Positions 1 to 8,937 of a stretch of 64,000 nucleotides of DNA are shown piece by piece. The stretch's first letter is position 1, and every line of letters begins with the position of its first letter. A program made the position numbers and the translations under genes. The stretch spans positions 620,001 through 684,000 of the forward strand of contig NZ_JAICBX010000002.1 in the NCBI RefSeq assembly GCF_019492055.1, in the 5' to 3' direction. The notes beneath the pieces were generated by a model that ran no database searches, was not told the origin of the DNA, and worked only from the letters and a program-made list of their open reading frames with translations. This DNA is from Flavimaribacter sediminis (lineage in GTDB: Bacteria; Pseudomonadota; Alphaproteobacteria; Rhizobiales; Rhizobiaceae).

Positions 1-581
1 GAGAGAATTTTTCCACTCGCTTCGACGGGACCCCACTGGCAGGAGAGGCCGGTGAGATCCGGTTCCTGCCCAGAGGCGGCCGGCGCAAGACGCAACGAAC
101 CGTTCTTGAGCTGTTCTTCCGCCCATTCGAGCCCGCCGCCCATGAACGACGCATACTGCATATGGCTCGAGGCTTTCCAGAACGCTACCCGAACATCGAC
201 GCCTGCATTTCGGATCGCATCGATACTGACCATGCCGACGCGCAAATCAAGCTGAAGTTCCTGTTTTGCCCAGGTCGCAACACGCGACAGGGCGTCGGCG
301 GCTTTCTGTCTATGCCGGGCGGGAACCGCGAAACGCGCTCCATCGCCGCCGAAAATGAACAGTCTGAGATCACCGTTCAAAGCATTCGAAACGGCGCTGA
401 TCGTGGCCGCGCCCGCCAGGTTCACAGCTTTGTAGCGTCCTTTTGTGATCTCTTCGGTAGAATTGACGATATCGGATACACCGACATGCCAGTCATCGGG
501 CAAGCCGACGAACCGGGACTGATCCGTCACATTCACGAAATCTTCGATGACGGCCACTGATTTGTACCAGTCATCTTCCAC
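1..581 (-). CDS. DUF3095 (class III cyclase-like) protein, 3' end outside window
   Basis: Reading the minus strand from a GTG at 581 gives 193 uninterrupted codons running off the left edge, so the C-terminus is missing. A GGAGA Shine-Dalgarno sits 8 nt before the GTG, and an in-frame TGA lies just upstream. The protein is clearly related to the complete protein at 25237-26421: both share the blocks VGVxDIVxSTxEIxxGRYK, FGGDGAxFAxP and PDLTGLSCxW. I recognise this as DUF3095, a family sometimes annotated as adenylate cyclase without proof. The xDIVxST and GGDG blocks look like the metal-binding motifs of class III nucleotidyl cyclases, but the usual lysine of KxxGD is not evident. Function unproven. 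Confidence 0.8.
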   Translation of the reverse strand, partial: MEDDWYKSVAVIEDFVNVTDQSRFVGLPDDWHVGVSDIVNSTEEITKGRYKAVNLAGAATISAVSNALNGDLRLFIFGGDGARFAVPARHRQKAADALSRVATWAKQELQLDLRVGMVSIDAIRNAGVDVRVAFWKASSHMQYASFMGGGLEWAEEQLKNGSLRLAPAASGQEPDLTGLSCQWGPVEASGKIL

Positions 582-712
582 GTCGACGTTCTCCGGTTTC
601 GATCACCCTCGGTCTGCCACCTGACTGTCTGGGCTTCTGCGCAGAATAACGTGCTCCCGGATCACCCGGAGAACAATGATCGCGGCTCTTCGCGACAGGA
701 AACCGTTTCGCT

Positions 713-1708
713 TCAGCCGCCGACTTCATCCGGATCGAATTCGTAGCTTTTGGAGCAGAATTCGCATTTGACGGTAATCTTGCCGTCCTCAATGCTTTCA
801 GCAACCTCTTCCGCCTCAAATCCTTCAAGCACGGACTTGATGCGTTCACGAGAGCAGGAACAGTTGTCGCGGACCGGGATCGGGTCAAAGACACGCACCC
901 CGCGTTCATGAAACAAACGGTATAGCAGCCGCTCGGAACTGACTTGAGGATCAACCAGTTCGTCATCCGCGATTGTTTCCATCAGAGCGCGGGCTTCCTG
1001 CCAATCCTCGTCCTCCTCCATCTCGAATACATCATCGATTTCGTCGGGAACGTCGCCGCCCGGAAGGTCCTGGGTCCGGATGCGTTCGGGCGACTCCGGA
1101 AGGAACTGGACCACCACGCCGCCGGCGCGCCATTGGTGGGTGCGCCCGCCGTCCTCGTCCATCGCATAGAGCTGCGCCGCAGCCAGACGAACTTCGGTCG
1201 GTATCTGCTCGGACTGCCGGAAATACGCCTTGGCGATCTCCTCGAGGCTCGCGCCGTTGAGTTCGACAATGCCCTGGTAGCGCTGCATGCTTTTGCCCTG
1301 GTCTATGGTGAAAGCCAGGATGCCCTTGCCCAGAAGGTCCTGCGGCTCTAGCGCGCCGCGGGCGACCGCCTCCGCCAGCAGCTGCTCGTCGAAACGGGCG
1401 TAGGCCCGCATGCTGTCGGGCGTCGTGAAATCCGCAACCAGCATATCGACGGGGCCATCGCCCTGGGTCTGCACGATCAGTTTGCCTTCGAACTTCAGGG
1501 ACGTGCCGAGCAGTACGGTCAACGTGACCGTTTCGGCCAGGAGCCGCGCCACCGGTTCAGGGTAGTCGTGCCGGTCAAGAATGGTGTTGAGCAAAGGGCC
1601 GATCTGCACGGCCCGACCGCGCACGTCGAGCCCCTCGGCCTGGAAAGGCACCACCATGTCGTCGCCGGCATGGCCGATTTCGCCAAGTTGTGGGGATTGA
1701 TCGCTCAT
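713..1708 (-). CDS. hslO: Hsp33 redox-regulated holdase chaperone
   Basis: A 331-residue cytosolic chaperone that is activated by oxidation and unfolding and then binds unfolding proteins. The C-terminus carries the redox zinc switch: CSC at residues 283-285 and CEFC at 315-318, all four cysteines present. The ATG at 1708 is chosen because it overlaps the argF stop as ATGA, implying translational coupling; an upstream extension in the same frame would run inside argF and is Arg-rich nonsense. It is the last gene of argD-argF-hslO, an order typical of Rhizobiales. An acidic linker (about residues 235-250) is normal for alphaproteobacterial members. Confidence 0.96.
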   Translation of the reverse strand: MSDQSPQLGEIGHAGDDMVVPFQAEGLDVRGRAVQIGPLLNTILDRHDYPEPVARLLAETVTLTVLLGTSLKFEGKLIVQTQGDGPVDMLVADFTTPDSMRAYARFDEQLLAEAVARGALEPQDLLGKGILAFTIDQGKSMQRYQGIVELNGASLEEIAKAYFRQSEQIPTEVRLAAAQLYAMDEDGGRTHQWRAGGVVVQFLPESPERIRTQDLPGGDVPDEIDDVFEMEEDEDWQEARALMETIADDELVDPQVSSERLLYRLFHERGVRVFDPIPVRDNCSCSRERIKSVLEGFEAEEVAESIEDGKITVKCEFCSKSYEFDPDEVGG

Positions 1709-2643
1709 ACCCGACCAAAACACCAGGCAAGGATCGCCTTTTGGGCGTGAAGCCGGTTCTCCGCCTCGTCGAAGACCACGGAATTGGGGCCGTCGATCAC
1801 ACCGTCGGTCACTTCTTCGCCGCGATGGGCCGGCAGGCAATGCATGAACAAGGCGTCATCGCCGGCCTTTTCCATCAGCGCCTCGTTGACCTGATAGGGC
1901 TGGAAGACATTGTGGCCGCGGGCGCGATGCTCCTGACCCATGGACACCCAGGTATCGGTTATCACGCAATCGGATCCCTGCACCGCCTTTTCAGGATCCG
2001 CGGTCAGGTGGATCGTTCCGCCGTTGGCGCGCGCCCAATCAATGTAACGGGCTTCCGGCTCGGACCCGGAAGGAACGCCGACTTTCATCGTATAGCCGAA
2101 GCGCGCCGACCCTTCGACCAGGGAATGCAGCACATTGTTGCCGTCTCCGACCCAGGACAGCGTCTTTCCCCGGATATCGCCGCGATGCTGCTCGAAGGTC
2201 ATGACATCGGCCATGATCTGGCAGGGATGTGTGTCGTCGGTCAGGCCGTTGATTACCGGCACAGTGGCGTATTCGGCAAGTTCCAGAAGACGATCGTGAC
2301 TGGTCGTGCGGATCATGATCGCGTCGACGTAGCGCGACAGGACGCGCGCCGTATCGGCAATCGATTCCGCGCGACCGAGCTGCATTTCGCGTCCTGACAG
2401 AAGAAGCGGCTCTCCGCCGAGCTGACGCATGCCGACATCGAAAGATACGCGCGTGCGCGTCGACGGCTTTTCGAAGATCATCGCCAGGATCTTGCCTTCG
2501 AGAGGCTTGTCCGCTGTTCCCTTCAGCGTGTCGGCCTTGCGCGTGTGGGCATGATCGATGATCGCCCGCAAATCGCCGGAGGCCACTGCGGAAAGATCTA
2601 GGAAATGACGAAACTCGCCATTCAAGGCCATGTCGGGTTCCAT
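1705..2643 (-). CDS. argF: Ornithine carbamoyltransferase
   Basis: Makes citrulline from ornithine and carbamoyl phosphate in arginine biosynthesis. The carbamoyl-phosphate loop STRTR is at residues 61-65, HPCQ at 139-142 and the ornithine-side HCLP at 268-271; the 312-residue length is normal. The start is uncertain: Met1 (2643) has no obvious Shine-Dalgarno, whereas Met5 (2631) has TGGA upstream and gives an N-terminus closer to rhizobial relatives. The gene follows argD after 48 bp and overlaps hslO by 4 bp, so the three are probably cotranscribed. Confidence 0.97.
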   Translation of the reverse strand: MEPDMALNGEFRHFLDLSAVASGDLRAIIDHAHTRKADTLKGTADKPLEGKILAMIFEKPSTRTRVSFDVGMRQLGGEPLLLSGREMQLGRAESIADTARVLSRYVDAIMIRTTSHDRLLELAEYATVPVINGLTDDTHPCQIMADVMTFEQHRGDIRGKTLSWVGDGNNVLHSLVEGSARFGYTMKVGVPSGSEPEARYIDWARANGGTIHLTADPEKAVQGSDCVITDTWVSMGQEHRARGHNVFQPYQVNEALMEKAGDDALFMHCLPAHRGEEVTDGVIDGPNSVVFDEAENRLHAQKAILAWCFGRV

Positions 2644-2691
2644 TTCGTGTGTTGCATGTCGAGGAAACGCCCCTCGTAACCTTAGACTATG

Positions 2692-3879
2692 TCAGTCTGC
2701 GGCCGTCGACAATTTGCGGGCCGCCGCCTCCAGGCGTGACAGTCCTTCGCGCGCCTCTTCGACCGTGATGGTCAGCGGCGGCAGAAGGCGGATGACGTTT
2801 TCTCCGGCCGGGACTGCGAGCATGTGCTCGTCGCGGATCGCGGTCAGCACTTCGCCGTTCGGAATCCCGGCTTTCAGCCCCAGCATCAGACCGCGGCCAC
2901 GGATCTCTTCGACGATGTCCGGAAACTCGTCGGCGATCGCGGCCAGACCTTGCGAAAAGACGAGACCGACGTCGACGACATGCTGCAGGAATCCCTCTTC
3001 CAGAATGACGTCAAGCACGGCGTTGCCGACGGCCATTGCCAGAGGATTGCCGCCGAACGTCGTGCCGTGGGTTCCGGCGACCATGCCTTTGGCGGCTTCC
3101 GCCGTGGCAAGGCAGGCGCCGACGGGAAACCCGCCGCCGATGCCCTTGGCGATCGCGACGATATCCGGTGTGATCCCGGACCATTCATAGGCGAAGAGTT
3201 TTCCGGTGCGGCCAACGCCGCACTGGACCTCGTCGAGAGCCAGCAGAACGCCATGCTCGTCGCACAGCGCGCGCAGATCGCGCAGCCATTGTTCCGGAGC
3301 GACGCGGATTCCGCCCTCGCCCTGGATCGGCTCGACGAGAACAGCGGCCGTTTCATCGTCGATGGCGGCCTTCACCGCTTCGAGATCGGCGAACGGAACC
3401 TGGACGAAGCCTTCCGCTTTCGGTCCGAAGCCTTCGAGATATTTTTCCTGGCCGCCGGCGGCGATCGTCGCCAGCGTGCGTCCATGAAAGGCGCCTTCGA
3501 AGGTGATGATCTTGTATCGTCCGGCGTCGCCGTTTTCATAGTGATAGCGCCGCGCGGTCTTGATGGAGCATTCCAGCGCCTCGGCGCCGGAATTGGTGAA
3601 GAACACCTTGTCGGCGAAGGTCGCCTCGACAAGACGATCGCCAAGGCGCGTCTGACCGGGAATATCGTACAAGTTGGAAAGGTGCCACAGCTTGTCGGCC
3701 TGGTCTTTCAGGGCCGAAACGAGATGCGGATGTGAATGGCCAAGCGAGTTCACGGCGATGCCCGCGGCAAAATCGAGATATTTTGATCCATCCTCGGCGT
3801 AAAGCCACACGCCGTCGCCTTTTTCAAAGCGGACGGGAATGCGCTTGTATGTATCAAACAGCGATGCAGTCTGGGACAT
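2692..3879 (-). CDS. argD: Acetylornithine aminotransferase, class III PLP enzyme
   Basis: Transaminates N-acetylglutamate semialdehyde in arginine biosynthesis. The 395-residue protein has the class III aminotransferase features: NSGAEA near 96-101, LDEVQ at 215-219 and the Schiff-base lysine K245 in [15 protein letters not shown] lies 9 nt before the ATG at 3879. First gene of the argD-argF-hslO run. It may also serve as succinyldiaminopimelate aminotransferase, as in some relatives; the sequence alone cannot tell. Confidence 0.95.
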   Translation of the reverse strand: MSQTASLFDTYKRIPVRFEKGDGVWLYAEDGSKYLDFAAGIAVNSLGHSHPHLVSALKDQADKLWHLSNLYDIPGQTRLGDRLVEATFADKVFFTNSGAEALECSIKTARRYHYENGDAGRYKIITFEGAFHGRTLATIAAGGQEKYLEGFGPKAEGFVQVPFADLEAVKAAIDDETAAVLVEPIQGEGGIRVAPEQWLRDLRALCDEHGVLLALDEVQCGVGRTGKLFAYEWSGITPDIVAIAKGIGGGFPVGACLATAEAAKGMVAGTHGTTFGGNPLAMAVGNAVLDVILEEGFLQHVVDVGLVFSQGLAAIADEFPDIVEEIRGRGLMLGLKAGIPNGEVLTAIRDEHMLAVPAGENVIRLLPPLTITVEEAREGLSRLEAAARKLSTAAD

Positions 3880-3949
3880 CGCAACCTACTCCTTGCCGCC
3901 TGTCGCCGCAGATTAGCTGAACGGCTTTGATGTTGACGGATTTACAGTA

Positions 3950-3984
3950 CCGACCAAAAACAAAAGCTGCCCCAAGGCAGCTTT
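3950..3984 (-). terminator. Rho-independent terminator (minus strand)
   Basis: A perfect 9-bp stem, AAAGCTGCC at 3963-3971 and GGCAGCTTT at 3976-3984, with a 4-nt loop. Read on the minus strand the stem is followed by TTTTGTTTTT, the classic terminator shape. It would end transcription arriving from the gcrA promoter side before argD begins, so something on the minus strand between 3985 and 4290 is probably transcribed. Confidence 0.75.
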
Positions 3985-4011
3985 GCCGCTTCTATACCGG
4001 ACGGTGCGCCA

Positions 4012-4206
4012 TCAATCAACAACTTCGATGACGAACGCGGGCGGCACGCCGCAATCAGGCAGCTCAATTTCCACTATTGACTTCAAGTTGGGGAAAAACC
4101 TGAAAAAGGAATCGTCTTGATTCGCCGGACTCTTGTCACCGAGTCCCGCGCCCACTACCTTAGGGAGGCGAATTTGGACTGCATGCGGCGGACCTGAACT
4201 ATTCAC
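4012..4206 (-). CDS. Doubtful small ORF ending just before a terminator
   Basis: A 64-codon ORF starting at a GTG (4206) with no clear Shine-Dalgarno. I do not recognise the product. In its favour: it lies in the 413-bp gap between argD and gcrA and ends 28 bp before a convincing minus-strand terminator. Against it: GTG start, short length, and overlap with the GANTC cluster. It could instead mark the body of a small RNA. Confidence 0.2.
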   Translation of the reverse strand: MNSSGPPHAVQIRLPKVVGAGLGDKSPANQDDSFFRFFPNLKSIVEIELPDCGVPPAFVIEVVD

Positions 4207-4258
4207 TGAAGTCTCGGATTCCGGCGCCGGAGCGATACCGGCGCATGATGGAGGATTC
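4109..4258. promoter_or_regulatory. Cluster of six GANTC (CcrM) sites upstream of gcrA
   Basis: GANTC occurs at 4109, 4119, 4128, 4141, 4217 and 4254, six times in 150 bp, against about one per 256 bp expected by chance. GANTC is the CcrM methyltransferase target in Alphaproteobacteria, and GcrA with sigma-70 RNA polymerase acts at methylated GANTC promoters. The cluster fills the region just before gcrA, so methylation-linked autoregulation is a reasonable inference. Confidence 0.55.
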
Positions 4259-4292
4259 CGCCGCCCGATACAATGAACGAAGGGCGTGAAGC

Positions 4293-4811
4293 ATGAGCTG
4301 GACTGACGAACGCGTCGAAAAACTGAAACAATTGTGGGGCGACGGCCTGAGCGCCAGTCAGATTGCGGCCCAGCTTGGCGGCATCAGCCGTAACGCCGTG
4401 ATTGGAAAAGTGCATCGGCTGAATCTGCCCGGACGGGCCAAATCCGGCGGATCGTCGGCTTCCCGCAACAAGAGAACGACAACCGCGACCCGCAGTTCGT
4501 TTACCGCGCGGGCCGCCAGTCCGCGCCCGGTCATGCGCACCAGCGGCGCGACCGCTCTCAAAGCGGATATCATCGCAGACGCCGTGACCGAACTGGATAC
4601 GAGGCCTGTCGAGGACGTTGTCGTTCCGATATCCAAGAGACTGGTGCTGACGGAACTGACCGAGCGGACCTGCAAATGGCCGATCGGCGATCCGCTTCAG
4701 GAGGGTTTCTATTTCTGCGGCAGCGACTGCGAGGAATCAGGCCCGTACTGCTCATATCATTCCAAGCTTGCCTTCCAGCCGGCCGCGGATCGCCGCCGAT
4801 CGAAGGGCTGA
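4293..4811 (+). CDS. gcrA: GcrA cell-cycle regulator
   Basis: 172 residues. The N-terminal helix-turn-helix has the family signature: it opens MSWTDERVEKLKQLW and continues GLSASQIAAQLGGISRNAVIGKVHRLNL (to about residue 47). A basic, low-complexity linker follows, then the C-terminal sigma-70-binding part with CKWPIGDP and a Cys/His-rich tail (FCGSDC...YCSYH). GcrA with CcrM drives S-phase and division genes in Alphaproteobacteria. The gene is monocistronic, downstream of a GANTC cluster and followed by a long non-coding region. Confidence 0.96.
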   Translation: MSWTDERVEKLKQLWGDGLSASQIAAQLGGISRNAVIGKVHRLNLPGRAKSGGSSASRNKRTTTATRSSFTARAASPRPVMRTSGATALKADIIADAVTELDTRPVEDVVVPISKRLVLTELTERTCKWPIGDPLQEGFYFCGSDCEESGPYCSYHSKLAFQPAADRRRSKG

Positions 4812-5241
4812 CCGATCAAGGTCAGGCGCGCTCGCAGTTCAATCAAAGCATCCTGGCGCCTTTCGCACCACGCCGCGTGAAGCGCGGCGCGGGGCGATTG
4901 CTTATGCGATCGCGTAATTTTCTGTTTACTTACAATTAGTTAGGCGGCGCCATTAGTTATCTGGCGTCCATAACTACCGTTCGCCGACACTGGCTTTGTT
5001 TCGGGAATTGGCAGTTTCGGCTTCGATCTGGCTTTGTTTCGGGATTCCGGAACCACGCGGCAAATCTGGCTTCGTTTCGGGAATTGCTGTTTTGGCGCCA
5101 ACTTGGCTTTGTTTCGGGAAACGCCATTATTCGCAATCCCATGCCGCGATCCAGCTGCAAAGGCTCAAGACCCGAAAAGCATTATAACACAAACAGCCAA
5201 AAAATGCAGCTTCCAAACACACGGGCTGCAGTGAAGGGCGG
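4812..5241. other. 430-bp non-coding region between convergent gcrA and phoB
   Basis: No credible gene on either strand. It holds a 7-bp-stem hairpin (CGCCGCG at 4871-4877 with CGCGGCG at 4883-4889), possibly the gcrA terminator although without a T-run, an AT-rich stretch at about 4915-4945, and the spaced repeat array listed separately. Confidence 0.7.
4991..5122. repeat. Four-copy direct repeat with 37-38-bp period
   Basis: The 16-bp core TGGCTTTGTTTCGGGA recurs at 4991, 5029, 5067 (one C-for-T change) and 5104, at intervals of 38, 38 and 37 bp. Spacers of about 18-20 bp are mostly different, though one again contains TTTCGG. There is no cas gene, the repeats are short and only four are present, so it is not a CRISPR. 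Its role is unknown; it lies between the 3' ends of gcrA and phoB. Confidence 0.85.
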
Positions 5242-5931
5242 TCAGTTTTCCAGCGAGTAGCCGGCGCCGCGGACGGTGCGGATGACGTCTTTCATATTGG
5301 CGAGATTGAGCGCCTTGCGCAACCGTCCGACATGGACGTCGACCGTGCGTTCGTCGACATAGATGTCGTGACCCCACACGCCGTCGAGTAATTGGGACCG
5401 CGAGAAGACCCGCGTCGGCGACGCCATGAAAAATTCGAGCAGGCGAAACTCTGTCGGACCGAGCTTGATTTCGCGACCCTTGCGATAAACGCGGTGGGTT
5501 TCGCGGTCGAGTTCGATATCGCCACTCTTGAGCACCGTGGAAATCGCTTCCGGCTTTGCGCGGCGCAGGAGCGCGCGCACGCGCGCCATCAATTCCGGCG
5601 TGGAGAACGGTTTTACCACGTAATCGTCGGCGCCGGTTGCAAGTCCGCGAACGCGCTCGCTTTCCTCGCCGCGCGCCGTCAGCATGATGATCGGCAGCCG
5701 TTCGGACTCGGGCCGCACGCGCAAGCGGCGGCACAGTTCGATGCCGGAGAGGCCTGGAAGCATCCAGTCGAGGATCAGGAGATCCGGCAGTCGCTCCTGC
5801 AGTTTCAATTCGGCCTCGTCGCCACGAAAGACGGTGTCCACATCGTAGCCTTCCGCTTCCAGATTATACCGGAGCAGAACGCTCAACGCTTCTTCGTCTT
5901 CGACAACTGTTATCTGCGGTGCGATGCCCAT
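5242..5931 (-). CDS. phoB: Phosphate regulon response regulator PhoB
   Basis: 229-residue OmpR-type regulator. The receiver domain (about 5-120) has the acidic pair E11/D12, phospho-acceptor D55, T85 and K107; the C-terminal winged helix (about 130-226) contains the TEFRLLEFF and TVDVHVGRLRKAL signatures. It binds Pho boxes after phosphorylation by PhoR under phosphate limitation. Last gene of phoR-pstSCAB-phoU-phoB on the minus strand, with AGGTAGAG just before the ATG. Confidence 0.97.
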   Translation of the reverse strand: MGIAPQITVVEDEEALSVLLRYNLEAEGYDVDTVFRGDEAELKLQERLPDLLILDWMLPGLSGIELCRRLRVRPESERLPIIMLTARGEESERVRGLATGADDYVVKPFSTPELMARVRALLRRAKPEAISTVLKSGDIELDRETHRVYRKGREIKLGPTEFRLLEFFMASPTRVFSRSQLLDGVWGHDIYVDERTVDVHVGRLRKALNLANMKDVIRTVRGAGYSLEN

Positions 5932-5989
5932 TCTCTACCTCTGACCATACCTCTGGCCCTACCTCCGTCGCCGATACCCTGTACGAAAA

Positions 5990-6727
5990 TTACTTGGCCG
6001 AAACCGAAACCGACGCCGTCTCGTCGTCCTTCGGACGCTCGTTATCCGGCTGTGTTCCGGTCGTCATATAGTAGATCGACTCTGCAATATTGGTCGCGTG
6101 ATCGCCAATACGCTCGATATTCTTGGCGCAAAACAGCAAGTGCGTACAGGCCGTGATGTTGCGCGGATCTTCCATCATGTAGGTAAGCAGTTCACGGAAG
6201 AGCGACGTGTAGATTGCGTCGATTTCCTCGTCACGCTCACGAACGATCGAGGCCGCTTCCGGCGAACGGTTGGAATAGGCGTCCAGAACGTCCTTTAGCT
6301 GGTTGAGCGCGAGTTCGGTCAGATGTTCCAGACCGCGCACCAGTTTCTTGGGCTGGCCCAGACCTTCGACCGCGATGACGCGTTTGGCGATATTCTTGGC
6401 CATATCGCCGATCCGTTCGAGATCCGCGGCGATACGGATCGATCCGATGATATCGCGCAAATCCGAAGCCATGGGCTGACGGCGCGCGATGATCAGGACA
6501 GCTTTCTCGTCAATCTGCCGTTCGGCTTCATCAACGAGAAGGTCGTCGGAAATGACCTTCTGCGAAAGCGAATGGTCCGAATTGACGAGCGCATGGACAG
6601 ATTGCTCGACCATTCGTTCGGCAACGCCGCCCATTTCTGATATGCGGCGAACCAGATATTGCAGTTCCTCGTCATAGGAAGACACTGTGTGTGCGGATGC
6701 CGCCGATACTTTTGATTCTTCGGGCAT
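5990..6727 (-). CDS. phoU: Phosphate transport system regulator PhoU
   Basis: 245 residues with two PhoU helical repeats, each with an acidic metal-binding motif: near SDDLLVDEAERQIDEKA and near RDEEIDAIY. PhoU links the PstSCAB transporter to PhoR and keeps the regulon off when phosphate is plentiful. It sits between pstB (22 bp) and phoB (58 bp), the standard order. Confidence 0.97.
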   Translation of the reverse strand: MPEESKVSAASAHTVSSYDEELQYLVRRISEMGGVAERMVEQSVHALVNSDHSLSQKVISDDLLVDEAERQIDEKAVLIIARRQPMASDLRDIIGSIRIAADLERIGDMAKNIAKRVIAVEGLGQPKKLVRGLEHLTELALNQLKDVLDAYSNRSPEAASIVRERDEEIDAIYTSLFRELLTYMMEDPRNITACTHLLFCAKNIERIGDHATNIAESIYYMTTGTQPDNERPKDDETASVSVSAK

Positions 6728-6749
6728 GATGCTTTGATCCCGTGTTGTG

Positions 6750-7568
6750 TCAGCCGAAACGACCGGTGATGTAGTCCTGGGTGCGCTGGTCGTCCGGATT
6801 GGTGAACATATGATCCGTCGCGCCTTCCTCGACGAGATTGCCGAGGTGGAACATGGCGGTCCGTTGCGAAACGCGCGCCGCCTGCTGCATCGAGTGCGTG
6901 ACGATTACGATCGTGTAGTTTTCCCGCAATTCGTCGATCAGTTCCTCGACCTTCGCCGTGGCGATCGGGTCGAGCGCCGAACAGGGTTCGTCCATGAGGA
7001 TCACCTCGGGACTCACTGCGATTGCTCTCGCGATGCACAGACGCTGCTGCTGGCCGCCGGAGAGGCCGGTGCCCGATTCTTGCAGACGATCCTTGACCTC
7101 TTCGAACAATCCCGCCTTCCGCAGGCTGGTTTCCACAACCTCATCCATTTCAGCCTTACTGGAGACCAGACCATGGATCTTGGGACCGTAGACGATGTTC
7201 TCGTAGATCGTCTTCGGAAAGGGATTGGGTTTCTGGAACACCATTCCGACGCTGGCGCGCAGTTCCACGACATCGACGGACGGATCGTAAATATTGGCGG
7301 AGTCCATGGTGATGTCACCGGTGACGCGGCAGCCGTCAATCGTGTCGTTCATTCTGTTAAGACACCTGAGAAAGGTGGACTTGCCGCAGCCCGACGGACC
7401 GATAAGCGCGGTGACGTGCTTTTCCCGAACATCGAGATCGACGTCGAAGAGCGCCTGCTTGTCTCCGTAGAAGACGCCGACCTTGCGCGCCTTCATCTTG
7501 ACGGGGACCGTTGCTCCGGCCTTTGTATTGACAGCCTGTTCCACTGCTGCTTCTGACATCATATTCAT
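6750..7568 (-). CDS. pstB: Phosphate ABC transporter ATP-binding protein PstB
   Basis: 272-residue ABC ATPase energising phosphate import. Walker [10 protein letters not shown] is at 57-65, the signature LSGGQQQ at 169-175 and Walker B LMDEP at 191-195, followed by SALDP. The first residues vary in this family; Met3 (7562) has better Shine-Dalgarno spacing (AAGG) than Met1. It follows pstA after 55 bp. Confidence 0.97.
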   Translation of the reverse strand: MNMMSEAAVEQAVNTKAGATVPVKMKARKVGVFYGDKQALFDVDLDVREKHVTALIGPSGCGKSTFLRCLNRMNDTIDGCRVTGDITMDSANIYDPSVDVVELRASVGMVFQKPNPFPKTIYENIVYGPKIHGLVSSKAEMDEVVETSLRKAGLFEEVKDRLQESGTGLSGGQQQRLCIARAIAVSPEVILMDEPCSALDPIATAKVEELIDELRENYTIVIVTHSMQQAARVSQRTAMFHLGNLVEEGATDHMFTNPDDQRTQDYITGRFG

Positions 7569-7623
7569 CCTTACACCTCTTGTGCGGCATTCAAACCGTG
7601 CAATTTGGCCAGTTCGGCGATTG

Positions 7624-8937
7624 TTACCAGCGGCGTTCGAATCGCCGGCGCAAAATAATGGCGGTAATGTTCATTACGGCGAGGAAAGCCAGCAAAATGA
7701 TGATGGCGCCGGAGGTTCTTTCCACGAAAGCCCGTTCCGCCTCGTTCGCCCACATGTAGATCTGCACAGGCAACGCCGTCGCAGGATCGAGCGGGCTGGC
7801 CGGATAGCCGACCACGAAAGCCACCATGCCGATCAGCAGGAGGGGCGCGGTTTCGCCGAGGGCCTGGGCGAGACCAATGATGGTGCCGGTCAGGATGCCC
7901 GGAGCCGCGAGCGGCAGGACATGGTGGAACACCATTTGCGTTTTCGACGCGCCGAGGCCAAGGGCCGCAGCCCGGATCGACGGCGGCACGGCTTTCAGCG
8001 CCGCGCGCGTTGCAATGATGATCGTGGGCAGCGTCATCAATGTGAGCACCAGACCGCCGACGAGAGACGCCGAGCGCGGCAGGCCGGCGAAGTTGATGAA
8101 CACGGCGAGGCCCAGCAGTCCGAACACGATCGACGGCACGGCCGCGAGATTGTTGATGTTGACCTCGATGATGTCCGCCCAGCGATTCTTCGGCGCGAAT
8201 TCCTCCAGATAGATGGAGGCGGCGACGCCGATCGGCAGCGCCAGTACGAGCACGATCAGCATCATGTAGAGCGAACCGATTATGGCCACGCCTACGCCTG
8301 CGGATTCGGCCCGGCTGGATGCGCCGTTTGTGAAAAGCCCGGTGTTGAAGCGCATCTTCATGGCGCCGTCCGCCTTCATCTCACGCATCCACTGGACTTG
8401 CTGGTCGCTGATCTTGCGGCGGGATTCATCGACCGAGAGGTCGACCTGACCTTTAAGCGCCGTATCCACCTTGTCCGTTGCGAGCACCCATACAGACACG
8501 GTCTTTCCGATGATGTCGGGATCGGAGAGCACCATGTCGCGAAGCTGGGTCCGGCTGCTTGCCGAGATCATCTGACCGGCTTCCCGAACGGCGGTCTTGT
8601 CGTCTGGATTGATACCCAATACCTTGACGATCGCATCGGTGGCGAGCTTCGGATAGTTGGCCATCAGGAGCGCGGTGTCGCTTCGATCGCCCTTGGGGTC
8701 GATGATATCCTGGCTGAATGTGATCGGCAGGTTGATCGATGTCTGCTCGAAGGCGGTGTAGCCTTTGGAGACGACAGACCAGAGCAGCAGGAGCAGGAAT
8801 ATCAGGCCAAGGAAGATGGCGATCAGCCCATAGGCCTGAAAGCGCTTCTCTGAGGCGTAACGGCGCTTGATGCCAATGTCGCGTTTGAAAGGGCTCTCGA
8901 CAGCTCCAGGCGCCGCTGATGCGGTTGTATCCGTCAT
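7624..8937 (-). CDS. pstA: Phosphate ABC transporter permease PstA, long rhizobial form
   Basis: 437 residues. A membrane segment near residues 40-62 is followed by a periplasmic insert of roughly 150 residues (DUF3333-type region) and then the usual permease transmembrane domain with the EAA loop [21 protein letters not shown]. The length, well above the roughly 300 of enteric PstA, is usual in Rhizobiales. The ATG overlaps the pstC stop as ATGA. Confidence 0.96.
   Translation of the reverse strand: MTDTTASAAPGAVESPFKRDIGIKRRYASEKRFQAYGLIAIFLGLIFLLLLLWSVVSKGYTAFEQTSINLPITFSQDIIDPKGDRSDTALLMANYPKLATDAIVKVLGINPDDKTAVREAGQMISASSRTQLRDMVLSDPDIIGKTVSVWVLATDKVDTALKGQVDLSVDESRRKISDQQVQWMREMKADGAMKMRFNTGLFTNGASSRAESAGVGVAIIGSLYMMLIVLVLALPIGVAASIYLEEFAPKNRWADIIEVNINNLAAVPSIVFGLLGLAVFINFAGLPRSASLVGGLVLTLMTLPTIIIATRAALKAVPPSIRAAALGLGASKTQMVFHHVLPLAAPGILTGTIIGLAQALGETAPLLLIGMVAFVVGYPASPLDPATALPVQIYMWANEAERAFVERTSGAIIILLAFLAVMNITAIILRRRFERRW

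Noticed and set aside
4991-5122. A CRISPR array
   Set aside because: Only four 16-bp cores, short spacers of uneven similarity and no cas gene in the window.
4957-5160. A 67-codon minus-strand ORF with a repeated FPETKP-like peptide
   Set aside because: It is a translation of the 38-bp-period DNA repeat; no start signal, no resemblance to a real protein and no conservation expected.
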